A stretch of DNA of 64,000 nucleotides from Poseidonibacter parvus (GCF_001956695.1 NZ_CP019070.1:1798001-1862000), one strand, 5' to 3'. Counted from the stretch's first letter, positions 32,836-41,181 are shown. A program made the numbers and translations. Notes: generated by a model not told the origin, from the sequence alone.

Positions 32836-34101
32836 ATGAATAAATCTAAAAAACTATTTTCATTAGCAGCAGCCATTTCTTTAGCATTATTTACTGGTTG
32901 TACAACAACACAATCAAGTGTTCAAGTTGAAAAAATCACTAGTGTAAAAAATGTTCATTTACCAGATACTGGTCAATCAAAACAATACGATACAAAAGGT
33001 GAAGTACTAAATGCATCAAAATCTAGCTTTTACACTGGACAAGATGCTTCTATTAAAGGTGTAAAATTAAGTTATCATGATAATGGTGATGGAACTATTA
33101 CTGATTTAAATACAGGACTTATATGGCAAAAAGCTCACGACTTTACACGACGTAACCTTGAAGAATGAAAAAAACATGTAGAAAGTATGACTTTAGGAGG
33201 ATATGATGATTGGCGTATTCCATCAATAAAAGAGCTTTATTCTTTAGCAAACTTTGATGGTGAATTAATGAAACCAGAAAGTGGAAAAGAGAGCACACCT
33301 TATATTGACACTAACTATTTTGAATATCAATATGATAAAAGGTTGATATTTGCAGGTCAATTTTATTCAAGTACAGTTTATGTAAAAAATGATGTTCAAA
33401 ATTTCACTAAAAATGGTGGACTTCAAGGTGTATTTGGTTTTAACTTTTCTGATGGACACATAAAATCATATGAAACTGGTAAATTCTTTGATGGAACTAC
33501 TATTAAAGATAGTGATGGGATGTTTGTTCCTGGTTGTTTTGTTCGAGCAGTAAGAGGAAATACTACACTATATAATATGGAATATATTGACAATAAAGAT
33601 AATACAGTAACTGATAAATCAACTTCGCTAATGTGGTCTAAAAATGATAGTGGTATGAAAATGAACTGGGTTGAGGCTCTTGAATATGCTAAAAATTCTA
33701 AATTAGCAGGTTACAGTGATTGGCGCTTACCAAACTCTAAAGAGTTACAAAGTTTAGTGGATTATGAAAAGAAAGATTTTCCAGCTATTAATACTGAGTT
33801 TTTTAATACTACATTAAAATCATTTGAATCAGCAAAAGATGCTTATTACTTCTGGACAAGTACAACACAAGGAGATTTTAAATATACAGGAGCTTATATA
33901 TCATTTGCACAAGCTTGGAGTAAAAAGAATTCAAAAGCAACAGAATACTTTGATTGGCATGGTGCTGGAGCACAAAGAAGTGACCCCAAAATAGGTAAAC
34001 CAGCTGATTATGAATTAGCTTCAGATATGGCAAGTGATTATATTTCAATTAAAAATTGGGTTAGATTGGTTCGTGATGAACCACAAAGTGATGAAAAGTA
34101 A
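32836..34101 (+). pseudogene. DUF1566 (Lcl-like) lipoprotein interrupted by an in-frame TGA
   Basis: The frame is open from ATG 32836 (AAAAAGGAAAA ribosome site; an upstream ATG at 32800 is less likely) to 34101, except for one TGA at 33166-33168. It encodes a lipoprotein (lipobox LALFTGC, Cys22) with two DUF1566 repeats: GTITDLNTGLIWQKA with GGYDDWRIPSIKELYSLANF, and NTVTDKSTSLMWSK with AGYSDWRLPNSKELQSLVDY. The TGA sits between LEE and KKHVESM, inside repeat 1. Both sides stay in the same frame and are well conserved, so a single substitution is the only defect. As written, a 110-residue lipoprotein fragment would be made; readthrough would give about 421 residues. Confidence 0.85.
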
Positions 34102-34174
34102 ATATTTCTAAAAACAAGTTCAACTCTATGTGATTGTTAGCTTCCTTAAATAAACTACGATAATTAGGCACTTA

Positions 34175-34870
34175 TCAATTAAAATCCAGAGTTAATATCA
34201 AACGCTTTTCATTAGCTGGCACTACAGGTGAACGGTGGACTAAGCCTGTATTTTCATTGCCTTCCCAAAGTGTACCTTTGAGTAATGCAACATCGCCACA
34301 ACTTAGTTGCTGGATATCACTTTCACTTTGGTAAAGACCCGATTCACTATCAGGCAAGCCATTACTACCCCACCCTAGTTTTGTGTGATCAATCACCTCG
34401 TGTGGTAGCCATTCTGAGGCTATACTTTGATAAGTTGTCACAAGGCGGCAAGGCACTCTATCAACATGAAATTTAGGACACATCGCTTGATCTAAAACAT
34501 TCAAGCGCATGGCAGCTTGTTTAAGTTCAAATAAATAACAAAACATATCAACAAGATTGGCAATATCTTCGCTCACTTCGGTCATATTGTTATTAAAAGA
34601 TTCGCTAACACGTGAGAGTGCGTCTTGTGGAGTTAAGATCATTTTTTTTTCAAATGTAGGATTTGATTCCAAAAACGTTTTCACTGAATTTTGCAAAGCC
34701 GTAGGTAACTTACGCTGCCAAATAGCTATATTGATATCTGATTGATAGATATCACCAAAAACCGTTGGATTATTATCCTGAGCCCTATATCCATAGCTTA
34801 CTGGCATTGTTTCAAAAGGTTTGGAGCTAATAGATTGACCAGCAAAATTGAAATTCTTTTCATTCAGCAT
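34175..34870 (-). CDS. DUF1826 family protein
   Basis: 231 residues, soluble. It carries the DUF1826 block KFHVDRVPCRLVTTYQSIASEWL (here split: FHVDRVPCRL near 132-141, then TTYQSIASEWLPHE) and a C-terminal DVALLKGTLWEGN...GLVHRSPVVP stretch with conserved His. The HxD and distant HRSP residues hint at a metal-binding cupin/dioxygenase-like site (inference). DUF1826 genes are often linked to zinc-homeostasis regulons in Gammaproteobacteria. Base composition is visibly richer in G and C than the neighbours, and codons such as CGC, GCG and CTC appear, suggesting recent transfer. GGGAAG precedes the ATG; two palindromes lie upstream. Confidence 0.88.
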   Translation of the reverse strand: MLNEKNFNFAGQSISSKPFETMPVSYGYRAQDNNPTVFGDIYQSDINIAIWQRKLPTALQNSVKTFLESNPTFEKKMILTPQDALSRVSESFNNNMTEVSEDIANLVDMFCYLFELKQAAMRLNVLDQAMCPKFHVDRVPCRLVTTYQSIASEWLPHEVIDHTKLGWGSNGLPDSESGLYQSESDIQQLSCGDVALLKGTLWEGNENTGLVHRSPVVPANEKRLILTLDFN

Positions 34871-34884
34871 TATTCTTCCCTTTT

Positions 34885-34901
34885 ATGCAACTTTGTCGCA
34901 T
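34885..34901. promoter_or_regulatory. Operator-like palindrome 1 upstream of the DUF1826 gene
   Basis: ATGCAAC-TTT-GTCGCAT is a near-perfect inverted repeat (one mismatch) ending 15 bases upstream of the DUF1826 start. It shares its half-site with the palindrome at 34935. Confidence 0.55.
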
Positions 34902-34934
34902 TTAATTTTAGAATTGTAATATAAATTATTTAAA

Positions 34935-34949
34935 TGCAACTTAGTTGCA
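34935..34949. promoter_or_regulatory. Operator-like palindrome 2 upstream of the DUF1826 gene
   Basis: TGCAACT-T-AGTTGCA is a perfect palindrome. Together with the site 35 bases away it looks like a paired operator of a dimeric regulator. A Zur- or other Fur-family protein is plausible from the gene family, but the sequence alone does not identify it. Confidence 0.55.
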
Positions 34950-35078
34950 GTATTTTAAGTCAATAAAATAATATGTTCCTAAAAGAGATATAAAGTTATA
35001 AGACTAACTTATAATTGATGAATATCATTTTTTTATTTTTTTATTTTAATTATACTTTAAAAAACAAAAGGATAAAAA

Positions 35079-36242
35079 TTGAAAATATTTCTATTAGTCA
35101 TTTTTCTTATTTTAGAATTAAATGCAAATGATTATATAAAAAGCAATACTTGTAAAGCTTGTCATCCTACTATTTATTCAGAGTTCTATAACTCATCACA
35201 TAGAAAATCATCAATACATGAAGACCCTATTCACAAAGCTGTATGGAATTTACATCCAAATAAAAAAGATGAAAAATATACTTGTGCAAAGTGTCATACA
35301 CCAACAGACCTAGAGCTTTTAAATAATCTAAAAAATGATAAAAAAGCCCTTCCTATTAAAAATGAAGTACAAACACAAGAAGCTATTTCATGTGTATATT
35401 GTCATAGTATTAAAAATATTGAGGAACATTCAAAAGTTAATGACAATAAATTAACAGACAAAAACAAAGTTTATTATTCAGCTAATGAAGAAAATAAAAA
35501 ATTAAAAGATAAAAAGTTTAAAAATGAATCATCAATGTTTGGAATGATGAAGAAAAAATCCGGTTCTCCTTTTCATCATATTGATTATTCAAATAAAGAC
35601 TACTACACAGGTAAAATGTGTATGGGATGTCATAATAAACTTCAAAATAATAATAGTTTCAATCTATGTGAAGTTGATATGAAAGCTGTTGATATAAAGG
35701 AAGAAAAAAATTGTATCTCATGTCATATGCCTAAAGTCGAAGGAAGTGCAACTTCTATAAAAATTACAAAGACTCACAGATTTCATGGATTTTCAAGTTC
35801 TACAAATAATCAAGATTTATTAGCAAAGTATATAAAAATTGATTTTAAACAAAATCTTAGTAATTTTGAAGTATCAATTAAAAATGAAGCTACACATAAC
35901 TTATTTTTACAACCTCTTAGAGTTGCTATGTTGAAAATATCAATACTTAAAGATAGTAAAGTTATAAAAAAAGAAGAAAGAAGTTTTGTAAGAATAATTG
36001 GAAAAGATGGAAAAGCAACTATGCCTTGGCTTGCGAATAGTGAAGTAAAAAATACAATGATTAAAGCTAAAGAAAAAAGAGTTTTAACTTTTGATTACAA
36101 ATTAGATAGCTCAAATACAGTAGAAGTTGTTTTTGGATATTACAAAGTAAATCCAAAAGTACTAAAAAAACTAAAACTTGAAAACCATAAAGAAAGTACA
36201 ACTTTTAATGTTTTAAAAAGTGAATTTTATAAAGCACAATAA
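35079..36242 (+). CDS. Five-haem cytochrome c, periplasmic
   Basis: 387 residues from a TTG start (AAAAGGA upstream) with a signal peptide (1-16). Five CxxCH sites are visible: CKACH near 24, CAKCH near 68, CVYCH near 107, CMGCH near 185 and CISCH near 212. Numerous further His residues (HKAVWNLHP, HHIDYSN, THRFHGF) can serve as distal ligands. The C-terminal 150 residues are haem-free and beta-rich (SNFEVSIKNEATHNLF). It resembles cytochrome c554/NapC-linked multihaem proteins that transfer electrons to terminal reductases, but no reductase partner is adjacent. Confidence 0.92.
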   Translation: MKIFLLVIFLILELNANDYIKSNTCKACHPTIYSEFYNSSHRKSSIHEDPIHKAVWNLHPNKKDEKYTCAKCHTPTDLELLNNLKNDKKALPIKNEVQTQEAISCVYCHSIKNIEEHSKVNDNKLTDKNKVYYSANEENKKLKDKKFKNESSMFGMMKKKSGSPFHHIDYSNKDYYTGKMCMGCHNKLQNNNSFNLCEVDMKAVDIKEEKNCISCHMPKVEGSATSIKITKTHRFHGFSSSTNNQDLLAKYIKIDFKQNLSNFEVSIKNEATHNLFLQPLRVAMLKISILKDSKVIKKEERSFVRIIGKDGKATMPWLANSEVKNTMIKAKEKRVLTFDYKLDSSNTVEVVFGYYKVNPKVLKKLKLENHKESTTFNVLKSEFYKAQ

Positions 36243-36279
36243 TTAAAAGAAAAAGAGTTGAATTATGATAATTCAACTC
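36242..36279 (-). terminator. Terminator of the small zinc-ribbon membrane gene
   Basis: The 11-bp stem GAGTTGAATTA / TAATTCAACTC with a 3-base loop is followed, on the minus strand, by TTTTTCTTTT. It overlaps the gene's stop and also lies behind the convergent cytochrome gene. Confidence 0.75.
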
Positions 36280-36550
36280 CACATGATGCACACTCTTTTC
36301 TAAACCATCCTCGACCAGGAAATTTTCCACATTTTGGGCATTTCCATAGAAAAATAGTAAACCCTAAATACAATACAAAACCTGCAATAGCAGCATTAAA
36401 CCATGTTTGTTCACTTTGTCCAAATATTTCTGTTAAACCTTTTACTTTCATCACAATATTTGGTGTTAAAAGTATAAAAAACAAAAATGCAACTATTTTT
36501 GCATTTAATATAACTTTGGCAAACTCTTTTTTTACTTCTTCATTTTTCAT
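36263..36550 (-). CDS. Small membrane protein with C-terminal zinc ribbon
   Basis: 95 residues. There is one helix near 18-36 (AKIVAFLFFILLTPNIVM) and a second near 50-68 (FNAAIAGFVLYLGFTIFLW). A zinc ribbon closes the protein: CPKCGKFPGRGWFRKECASC, residues about 70-89. The plus-strand frame through the same DNA is its shadow; this strand has a ribosome site and the CxxC pairs. Function is unknown. It converges on the multihaem cytochrome gene. Confidence 0.78.
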   Translation of the reverse strand: MKNEEVKKEFAKVILNAKIVAFLFFILLTPNIVMKVKGLTEIFGQSEQTWFNAAIAGFVLYLGFTIFLWKCPKCGKFPGRGWFRKECASCGVELS

Positions 36551-36640
36551 TTTTTATCCCTAATTTTTTCTAATGTATTATATGTTAAATTTATAAAAAC
36601 ATGATAAAATCTGCACAAAGACACAATAAAAAGGATTTTA

Positions 36641-36925
36641 ATGGCTAAAAGTGCAACTGCAAGACATATTTTAGTAAATACTGAAAAACTAGCAAAGAAA
36701 TTAAAAAAAGAGATAATACAAAATGATATTACATTTGAAAAAGCTGCTAAAAAGTTTTCTAAATGCTCTTCAGGAAAAAGAGGTGGTCATTTAGGGACAT
36801 TTTCAAAAGGTGATATGGTTAAAGAGTTTGATGATGTAGTTTTTTCAAAAGAATTACTAAGAGTTCATGGACCTGTTAAAACACAGTTTGGTTTTCATTT
36901 AATAGAAATTACTTCAAGATATTAA
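36641..36925 (+). CDS. ppiC: Parvulin-type peptidyl-prolyl cis-trans isomerase, PpiC-like
   Basis: 94 residues, a single rotamase domain without signal peptide, the same size as E. coli PpiC (Par10). Parvulin motifs are SATARHILV (residues 4-12), FSKCSSGKRGGHLGTFSKGDM (catalytic core, given as two parts: FSKCSSGKRGG and HLGTFSKGDM), FDDVVFS and TQFGFHLIEI. It accelerates prolyl isomerisation during folding in the cytoplasm. It is monocistronic, with AAAAGGATTTTA before the ATG. It converges on exbD through a strong bidirectional terminator. Confidence 0.95.
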   Translation: MAKSATARHILVNTEKLAKKLKKEIIQNDITFEKAAKKFSKCSSGKRGGHLGTFSKGDMVKEFDDVVFSKELLRVHGPVKTQFGFHLIEITSRY

Positions 36926-36950
36926 AAAATTATCTATTTTTTAATATCTT
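36916..36950. terminator. Bidirectional terminator between ppiC and exbD
   Basis: A perfect 15-bp stem AAGATATTAAAAAAT / ATTTTTTAATATCTT with a 5-base loop contains both stop codons. A/T runs inside the stem provide the U-tract in each direction. Confidence 0.7.
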
Positions 36951-37323
36951 CTGTGAGTAAGGATATATTGAATAGCTGATTTTTTTGTAATAAATCAAGT
37001 ACTGCTACAACTTTTTCATATCTTACATCTTTATCAATTCTAAAGATTATATTTCTTGTTTTGTCTTCTATTTCAAACATTTTTTCATGTAACTCATCTA
37101 AAGAAATTTCTTTACCGTAAACAGCTAATTTCTTTTCACTTATTTCAATAATTATTTCTTTTTTCTTTAATTCAATCTCTTTTGCACTTGATGTAGGAAG
37201 ATTTAAAACTAATGCTAATTCATCTTTTTTGAATACTGATGAAACAATAAAAAATATCAATAAAATAAAAACAACATCTATTAATGGAGTGATATCAGGT
37301 ACTAATATTTCTCTTTTTTTCAT
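36934..37323 (-). CDS. exbD: ExbD, TonB-complex proton-channel subunit
   Basis: 129 residues. One transmembrane helix near 12-32 carries the essential Asp in ITPLIDVVFILLIFFIVSS; a periplasmic domain follows (LPTSSAKEIELKKKEIIIEI to the end). It works with ExbB to couple proton motive force to TonB. It overlaps exbB by four bases and is the last gene of the tonB-exbB-exbD operon; this gene order is usual in Campylobacterota. Confidence 0.95.
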   Translation of the reverse strand: MKKREILVPDITPLIDVVFILLIFFIVSSVFKKDELALVLNLPTSSAKEIELKKKEIIIEISEKKLAVYGKEISLDELHEKMFEIEDKTRNIIFRIDKDVRYEKVVAVLDLLQKNQLFNISLLTEDIKK

Positions 37324-37829
37324 AATCTTTTTAAAACCTCTTTTTGAAGTTTAAGTTCAATTGAATCTAATATTCCATAAATATAGTTATAACCTATATA
37401 ATGAGGAATAGCAACAATAAGACCTGCAACTGTTGTAATAAGTGCAATTGATATTCCATTTGAAAAAATACTAGGATCCCCTAGCCCACTTTTTGTAATA
37501 GAATCAAAAGAGTTTAATACACCAACAACTGTTCCTAATAAACCTAGTAAAGGTGCAATTGAAGCAATAATTTTAACAGTATTTAATCCAAATTCCATTT
37601 TTTTTATTTTTCTATTAATTATATTATCAATGGATTCTTTTTGTAAATCTTTGTTTGATTCTTTTACAAAATCTATAATTTCATTGATAGTTTTTTCTTT
37701 TCTAAACTTTGAAAATGAAAGTTGTATAATCTTCCAAAACATTATTGTAAAACCAATTACATTCAAAAAAATAAGGACATATACAATAATCCCACCTCTA
37801 TTTATATAACTTAATAAATCTATTTCCAT
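37320..37829 (-). CDS. exbB: ExbB, TonB-complex proton-channel subunit
   Basis: 169 residues (the short ExbB form), MotA/TolQ/ExbB family. Three helices: about 12-32, 85-110 (KIIASIAPLLGLLGTVVGVL) and 125-150 (GISIALITTVAGLIVAIPHY). The conserved Pro/Gly pattern PLLGLLGTVVG and Thr-rich third helix are present. It starts five bases after the tonB stop and overlaps exbD by four. It should be iron-repressed through the Fur boxes upstream of tonB. Confidence 0.95.
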   Translation of the reverse strand: MEIDLLSYINRGGIIVYVLIFLNVIGFTIMFWKIIQLSFSKFRKEKTINEIIDFVKESNKDLQKESIDNIINRKIKKMEFGLNTVKIIASIAPLLGLLGTVVGVLNSFDSITKSGLGDPSIFSNGISIALITTVAGLIVAIPHYIGYNYIYGILDSIELKLQKEVLKRL

Positions 37830-37834
37830 TTATT

Positions 37835-38593
37835 TTAACTCCTAACTATTTTATAAACTACAGGAACTGTTATATCCCAAGTTGATTTTTTTAATTCTTT
37901 TGGTATTGGATCAAATTTATTTATTTTTGACAATATTTTTAAAGTAGCTTTATTCAATCTTTTGTATTTACTACTTTTAGAAATTTTTACATTTCTGATT
38001 TCTCCATTTCTCCCTATTGTAAAACTAAGATAAACTTTTCCCATTTGTTTTAATCTTTTAGCAGATTTAGGGTATTTCTTATTTTTTTCTATTAATCTTT
38101 TTACTTTTGATAGATACTCATTTGTTATAGAGTTAAGTACTTTTTTGTTTATCTCTTTTTCTTTTTTATCTACTTTTGGACTAATAGTTTGAGGTTTAAC
38201 AACTTCTTTATAAACTTCTTTTGGTTTTTCTTTTGGAATATCTTTTATAGTTTTTTTAACAACCTTTTTCTTAATTATCTTTTTTTTGACAACTTTTTTC
38301 TTTTTCTTATAACGCTTTTTTTCTTTCTTAATTATATTCTTGCTTTTTGTTTTTACAAGTTTTTTCTTTATAATTTCTTTTTTAACAACTTTTTGTTTTT
38401 CTTCAACTACTGGTTCGGATTTTACTTCTTGTTTTTTAATAACAACTTTATTTAATTTTATTTGTACGTTATTATTAGTAGGTTTAGGTGCTATTACAAT
38501 TTTTTCTTCTTTTACTTTTAACTGTGCAAAAAGATAAATGTGTGTTGAAACTACAAGAATTAAAATGATTAAAAAGCTTTTTTTATTTTCCAT
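37835..38593 (-). CDS. tonB: TonB energy transducer
   Basis: 252 residues. An N-terminal anchor helix (about 6-24; LIILILVVSTHIYLF, with the Ser-His pair typical of TonB), a long linker to about 165, and a C-terminal TonB domain (about 168-252) with YPKSAKRLKQMGKVYLSFTI and GEIRNVKISKSSKYKRLNKA. The linker is dominated by Lys (runs of K with V and I) rather than the usual Pro-Glu/Pro-Lys repeats. It is the first gene of tonB-exbB-exbD; a Fur box (38615) lies 22 bases upstream of the start. Confidence 0.94.
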   Translation of the reverse strand: MENKKSFLIILILVVSTHIYLFAQLKVKEEKIVIAPKPTNNNVQIKLNKVVIKKQEVKSEPVVEEKQKVVKKEIIKKKLVKTKSKNIIKKEKKRYKKKKKVVKKKIIKKKVVKKTIKDIPKEKPKEVYKEVVKPQTISPKVDKKEKEINKKVLNSITNEYLSKVKRLIEKNKKYPKSAKRLKQMGKVYLSFTIGRNGEIRNVKISKSSKYKRLNKATLKILSKINKFDPIPKELKKSTWDITVPVVYKIVRS

Positions 38594-38614
38594 TTGCGAA
38601 TTCTAATACAATAT

Positions 38615-38629
38615 TGATAACAATTATCT
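38615..38629. promoter_or_regulatory. Fur box proximal to tonB
   Basis: TGATAACAATTATCT matches the 15-bp Fur palindrome at 14 of 15 positions. It lies 22 bases upstream of the tonB ATG. Confidence 0.78.
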
Positions 38630-38668
38630 TAATTGATATTTAAATTTAAAATTTTTTCTTAAGATTAA

Positions 38669-38683
38669 TGATAACAATTATCA
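38669..38683. promoter_or_regulatory. Fur box, hemP side
   Basis: TGATAACAATTATCA is a perfect 15-bp palindrome in the divergent tonB/hemP intergenic region. It lies 84 bases upstream of the hemP ATG and so could control both directions. Confidence 0.8.
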
Positions 38684-38766
38684 TTTTTATTTAAATTTAA
38701 GAATAGCTTTGTTAATATCCGATTAACATTTTGTTAACAATTAATAAAAAAAACAATGGAAGTCTA

Positions 38767-38898
38767 ATGAAAGTAAATGAAAAAAAAATTCATAGCAAAG
38801 AAATATTTAATCGGTCAAAAATTATTACTATTGTTCATGATGGACAAGAGTATCAATTAAGAGTAACAAAAGCGAACAAATTAATTTTAACAAAATAA
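38767..38898 (+). CDS. hemP: HemP-family haemin uptake protein
   Basis: 43 residues; the ribosome site GGAAG precedes the ATG by five bases. The product has the HemP pattern: HSKEIF (usually S-xLF), then ITIVHDGQEYQLRVTKANKL and a terminal ILTK. HemP is a tiny protein encoded at the head of haem-uptake operons in many Proteobacteria; in Burkholderia a homologue activates the haem receptor gene. Here it lies between the Fur boxes and the TonB-dependent receptor, 92 bases ahead of the receptor ATG. It is easily missed because of its size. Confidence 0.88.
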   Translation: MKVNEKKIHSKEIFNRSKIITIVHDGQEYQLRVTKANKLILTK

Positions 38899-38990
38899 AA
38901 AAATATATAGCAAGCAATAATCTTACAATTCTCCAAGACAAATAGCCAGCCACAATTTCAATTTAAAATAATTATTAACTAAGGGAAAAA

Positions 38991-41161
38991 ATGAAAATAA
39001 CAATTGCAAAAAGTGTTGCAGTATTATTAGTGGCTAATATTTCATTAAGTGCAAATGAAAACAGTTTACTAGATGATATTACAGTTAGTTCTGCTGCTGG
39101 ATATGAACAAAAATTAGCAGACGCGCCTGCTAGTATTTCTGTTGTATCAAAAGAAGATTTACAAAAAAACCATATACAAACTTACTTGATGCCGTAAAAG
39201 ATATCGAAGGTGTTGATATTGGTGAAACTAGAGATAAATCAGGACAAGGAAGCATTAGTATTAGAGGGATGGGTTCTGATTATACACTTATTATGGTTGA
39301 TGGTAAGAAACAAAACAACAATGGTGATATCTATCCAAATAATTTTGGTGGATTCCAAAGTGCAAATTTACCACCACTTGAAATGATAGAGAGAATTGAA
39401 ATAATTAGAGGTCCAATGTCTACACTTTATGGTGCAGATGCTATGGGTGGTGTTGTAAATATTATCACTAAAAAAATCTCTAATGAATGGACAGGATCTT
39501 TTACTCATGGTAAAACTTTCCAAAGTCAAAGTGAGTTTGGAAATGATACTACTTCTGATATTTCTTTAATGGGTCCACTTGTAAAAGATAAGCTAGGTTT
39601 AAGCTTAAGAGGAAGCTATTATGATAAAGAAGAATCTAAACCTGTAAATGATGATAGTGGTTTTGGTGGTGCCGGGCAAACTATGGACAATCAAAATTGG
39701 TCATTCGGTACTGGTTTAACATTTACTCCTAATGATAAGCATACAATCAGGGTTGATTATGATATTTCAAAACAGAAATATGATAACAGTGAAGGACAGG
39801 TTGGAACAATTGACTCATATGAAACTATTTTTGATACACAAAGAGTTGGATATGCCGAAACTCAAAGAATGGAAAGAGAACAATACTCTATTTCATATCA
39901 AGCAGATTGGGATTTAGGAAAAAGTACAATAGGTGCCCATCATATTGAATCAAATAACTTTGGAAGAAGTTTACCTTTAAACGCTTCACAAAGAAAATTT
40001 GTTGCAGATAATACAGATGGTAATGGAGAAGATTGGCAAAGTGTTGATGAAGCACTAGCTAATGCTGAGTTTGCAGCATTATTGCCAAGAGGAGCAAGAA
40101 CATTAAAATCTCAAAACACTACTTATGATGCAAAGTTTGAAATGCCTTTAGCAAATCATTTTGTAGTTGTAGGTGCTCAATATGTTCAAGGTGAAGTTGA
40201 AGATGGTGTATTTGGAATGTCAGAAAATGCTGTAACAGAAGCTGGAATTGTAAGTGATTATAATCAATGGGCATTATTTACAGAAGATACATGGATGATT
40301 ACAGATAACTTTACATTTACAACAGGTCTTAGATATGATAATCATGATGCTTTTGGTAGTAATGTAAGTCCAAGAGCTTATGCAATTTATGATTTAAATG
40401 ATAACTGGACATTTAAAGGTGGTGTTTCAACTGGTTATAAAACACCTGCTACAACAGATCTTTATGATGGAGTTACTGGTTTTGGAGGACAAGGAACTAG
40501 ACCTTGGTTTGGAAATCCTGATTTAAAACCAGAAAAAAGTTTGAATAAAGAAATTGCTGCATATTATTCTCATGAAAATGGCCATAATTTTAATGTGACA
40601 TTATTCCAAAATGATTTTAAGGATAAAATCGAAAGAACTGATATTAGTGTAGACGTACCTGATGAATGGACTGGGTTTGGTGTAATTGCTGGTCAAAAAC
40701 AAAATATTGGTGATGCAGTTATAAAAGGTATTGAAATCGCTGGAAAATACAATATTACAAATAATTTAGCTTTAAAAGCTAACTATACATATACAGATTC
40801 AAAAAGAGATGATACAGGAAACCCTTTAGGTTCAAACGCAGAACATTTATATAGTGTGATAGTAGCTTGGCAGGTTAATTCTAAACTTGATACATTCCTT
40901 AAAATGTCTGGTGAAAAAGGTAGATGGAGAGATTCTGACGAAGGTGAAGCTATAAAATACTATGATGACTTCCAAATGTTTAATTTAGGTGGATCTTATA
41001 AACTATCTAAAAATGTAACATTTAACGGTGCAATCAATAATTTATTTGATAAAGATTTTACGGGCACTACTTATTCGTCATATGAAGATGATGTTATTGA
41101 TGATTATAACTTAGCTCAAAAAAGAAGAGAATTTTGGTTAAGTATGAATGTAACATTCTAA
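38991..41161 (+). pseudogene. TonB-dependent iron/haem receptor, frameshifted at an A7 tract
   Basis: It starts at ATG 38991 (AAGGGAAAA upstream) with signal peptide 1-22. The plug domain begins (ITVSSAAGYEQKLADAPASI, SVVSKEDLQK) but the frame ends at 39197. One extra A in the run 39163-39169 would give LQKKPYTNLLDAVKDIEGVD and continue uninterrupted to 41161. The rest has the plug (SIRGMGSDYTLIMVDGKKQN; IERIEIIRGPMSTLYGADAM; GGVVNIITK) and a full 22-strand barrel ending FWLSMNVTF. It is closest in pattern to the CirA/FepA/CfrA siderophore group; adjacency to hemP argues for haem. The full length would be about 720 residues. It could be phase-variable, rescued by slippage, a sequencing error or a pseudogene. 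Confidence 0.88.
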
Positions 41162-41181
41162 AAATTAAGGAATTTTAATAC

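Noticed and set aside
33187-34101. Treating the DUF1566 downstream part as an independent gene
   Set aside because: The ATG at 33187 is inside repeat 1, has no export signal, and the frame is continuous across the TGA.
35016-35027. TGATGAATATCA before the multihaem cytochrome as a Fur box
   Set aside because: Only part of the palindrome matches and the spacing is short; much weaker than the three listed sites.
36258-36563. A 101-residue plus-strand frame over the zinc-ribbon membrane gene
   Set aside because: The minus strand carries a ribosome site, two membrane helices and CxxC pairs; the plus frame has no recognisable features and reads through the terminator stem.
39269-41161. Treating the second part of the TonB receptor as a complete gene with an ATG at 39269
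   Set aside because: It would lack the signal peptide and start of the plug; the continuous homology across 39163-39270 in the other frame shows a frameshift instead.
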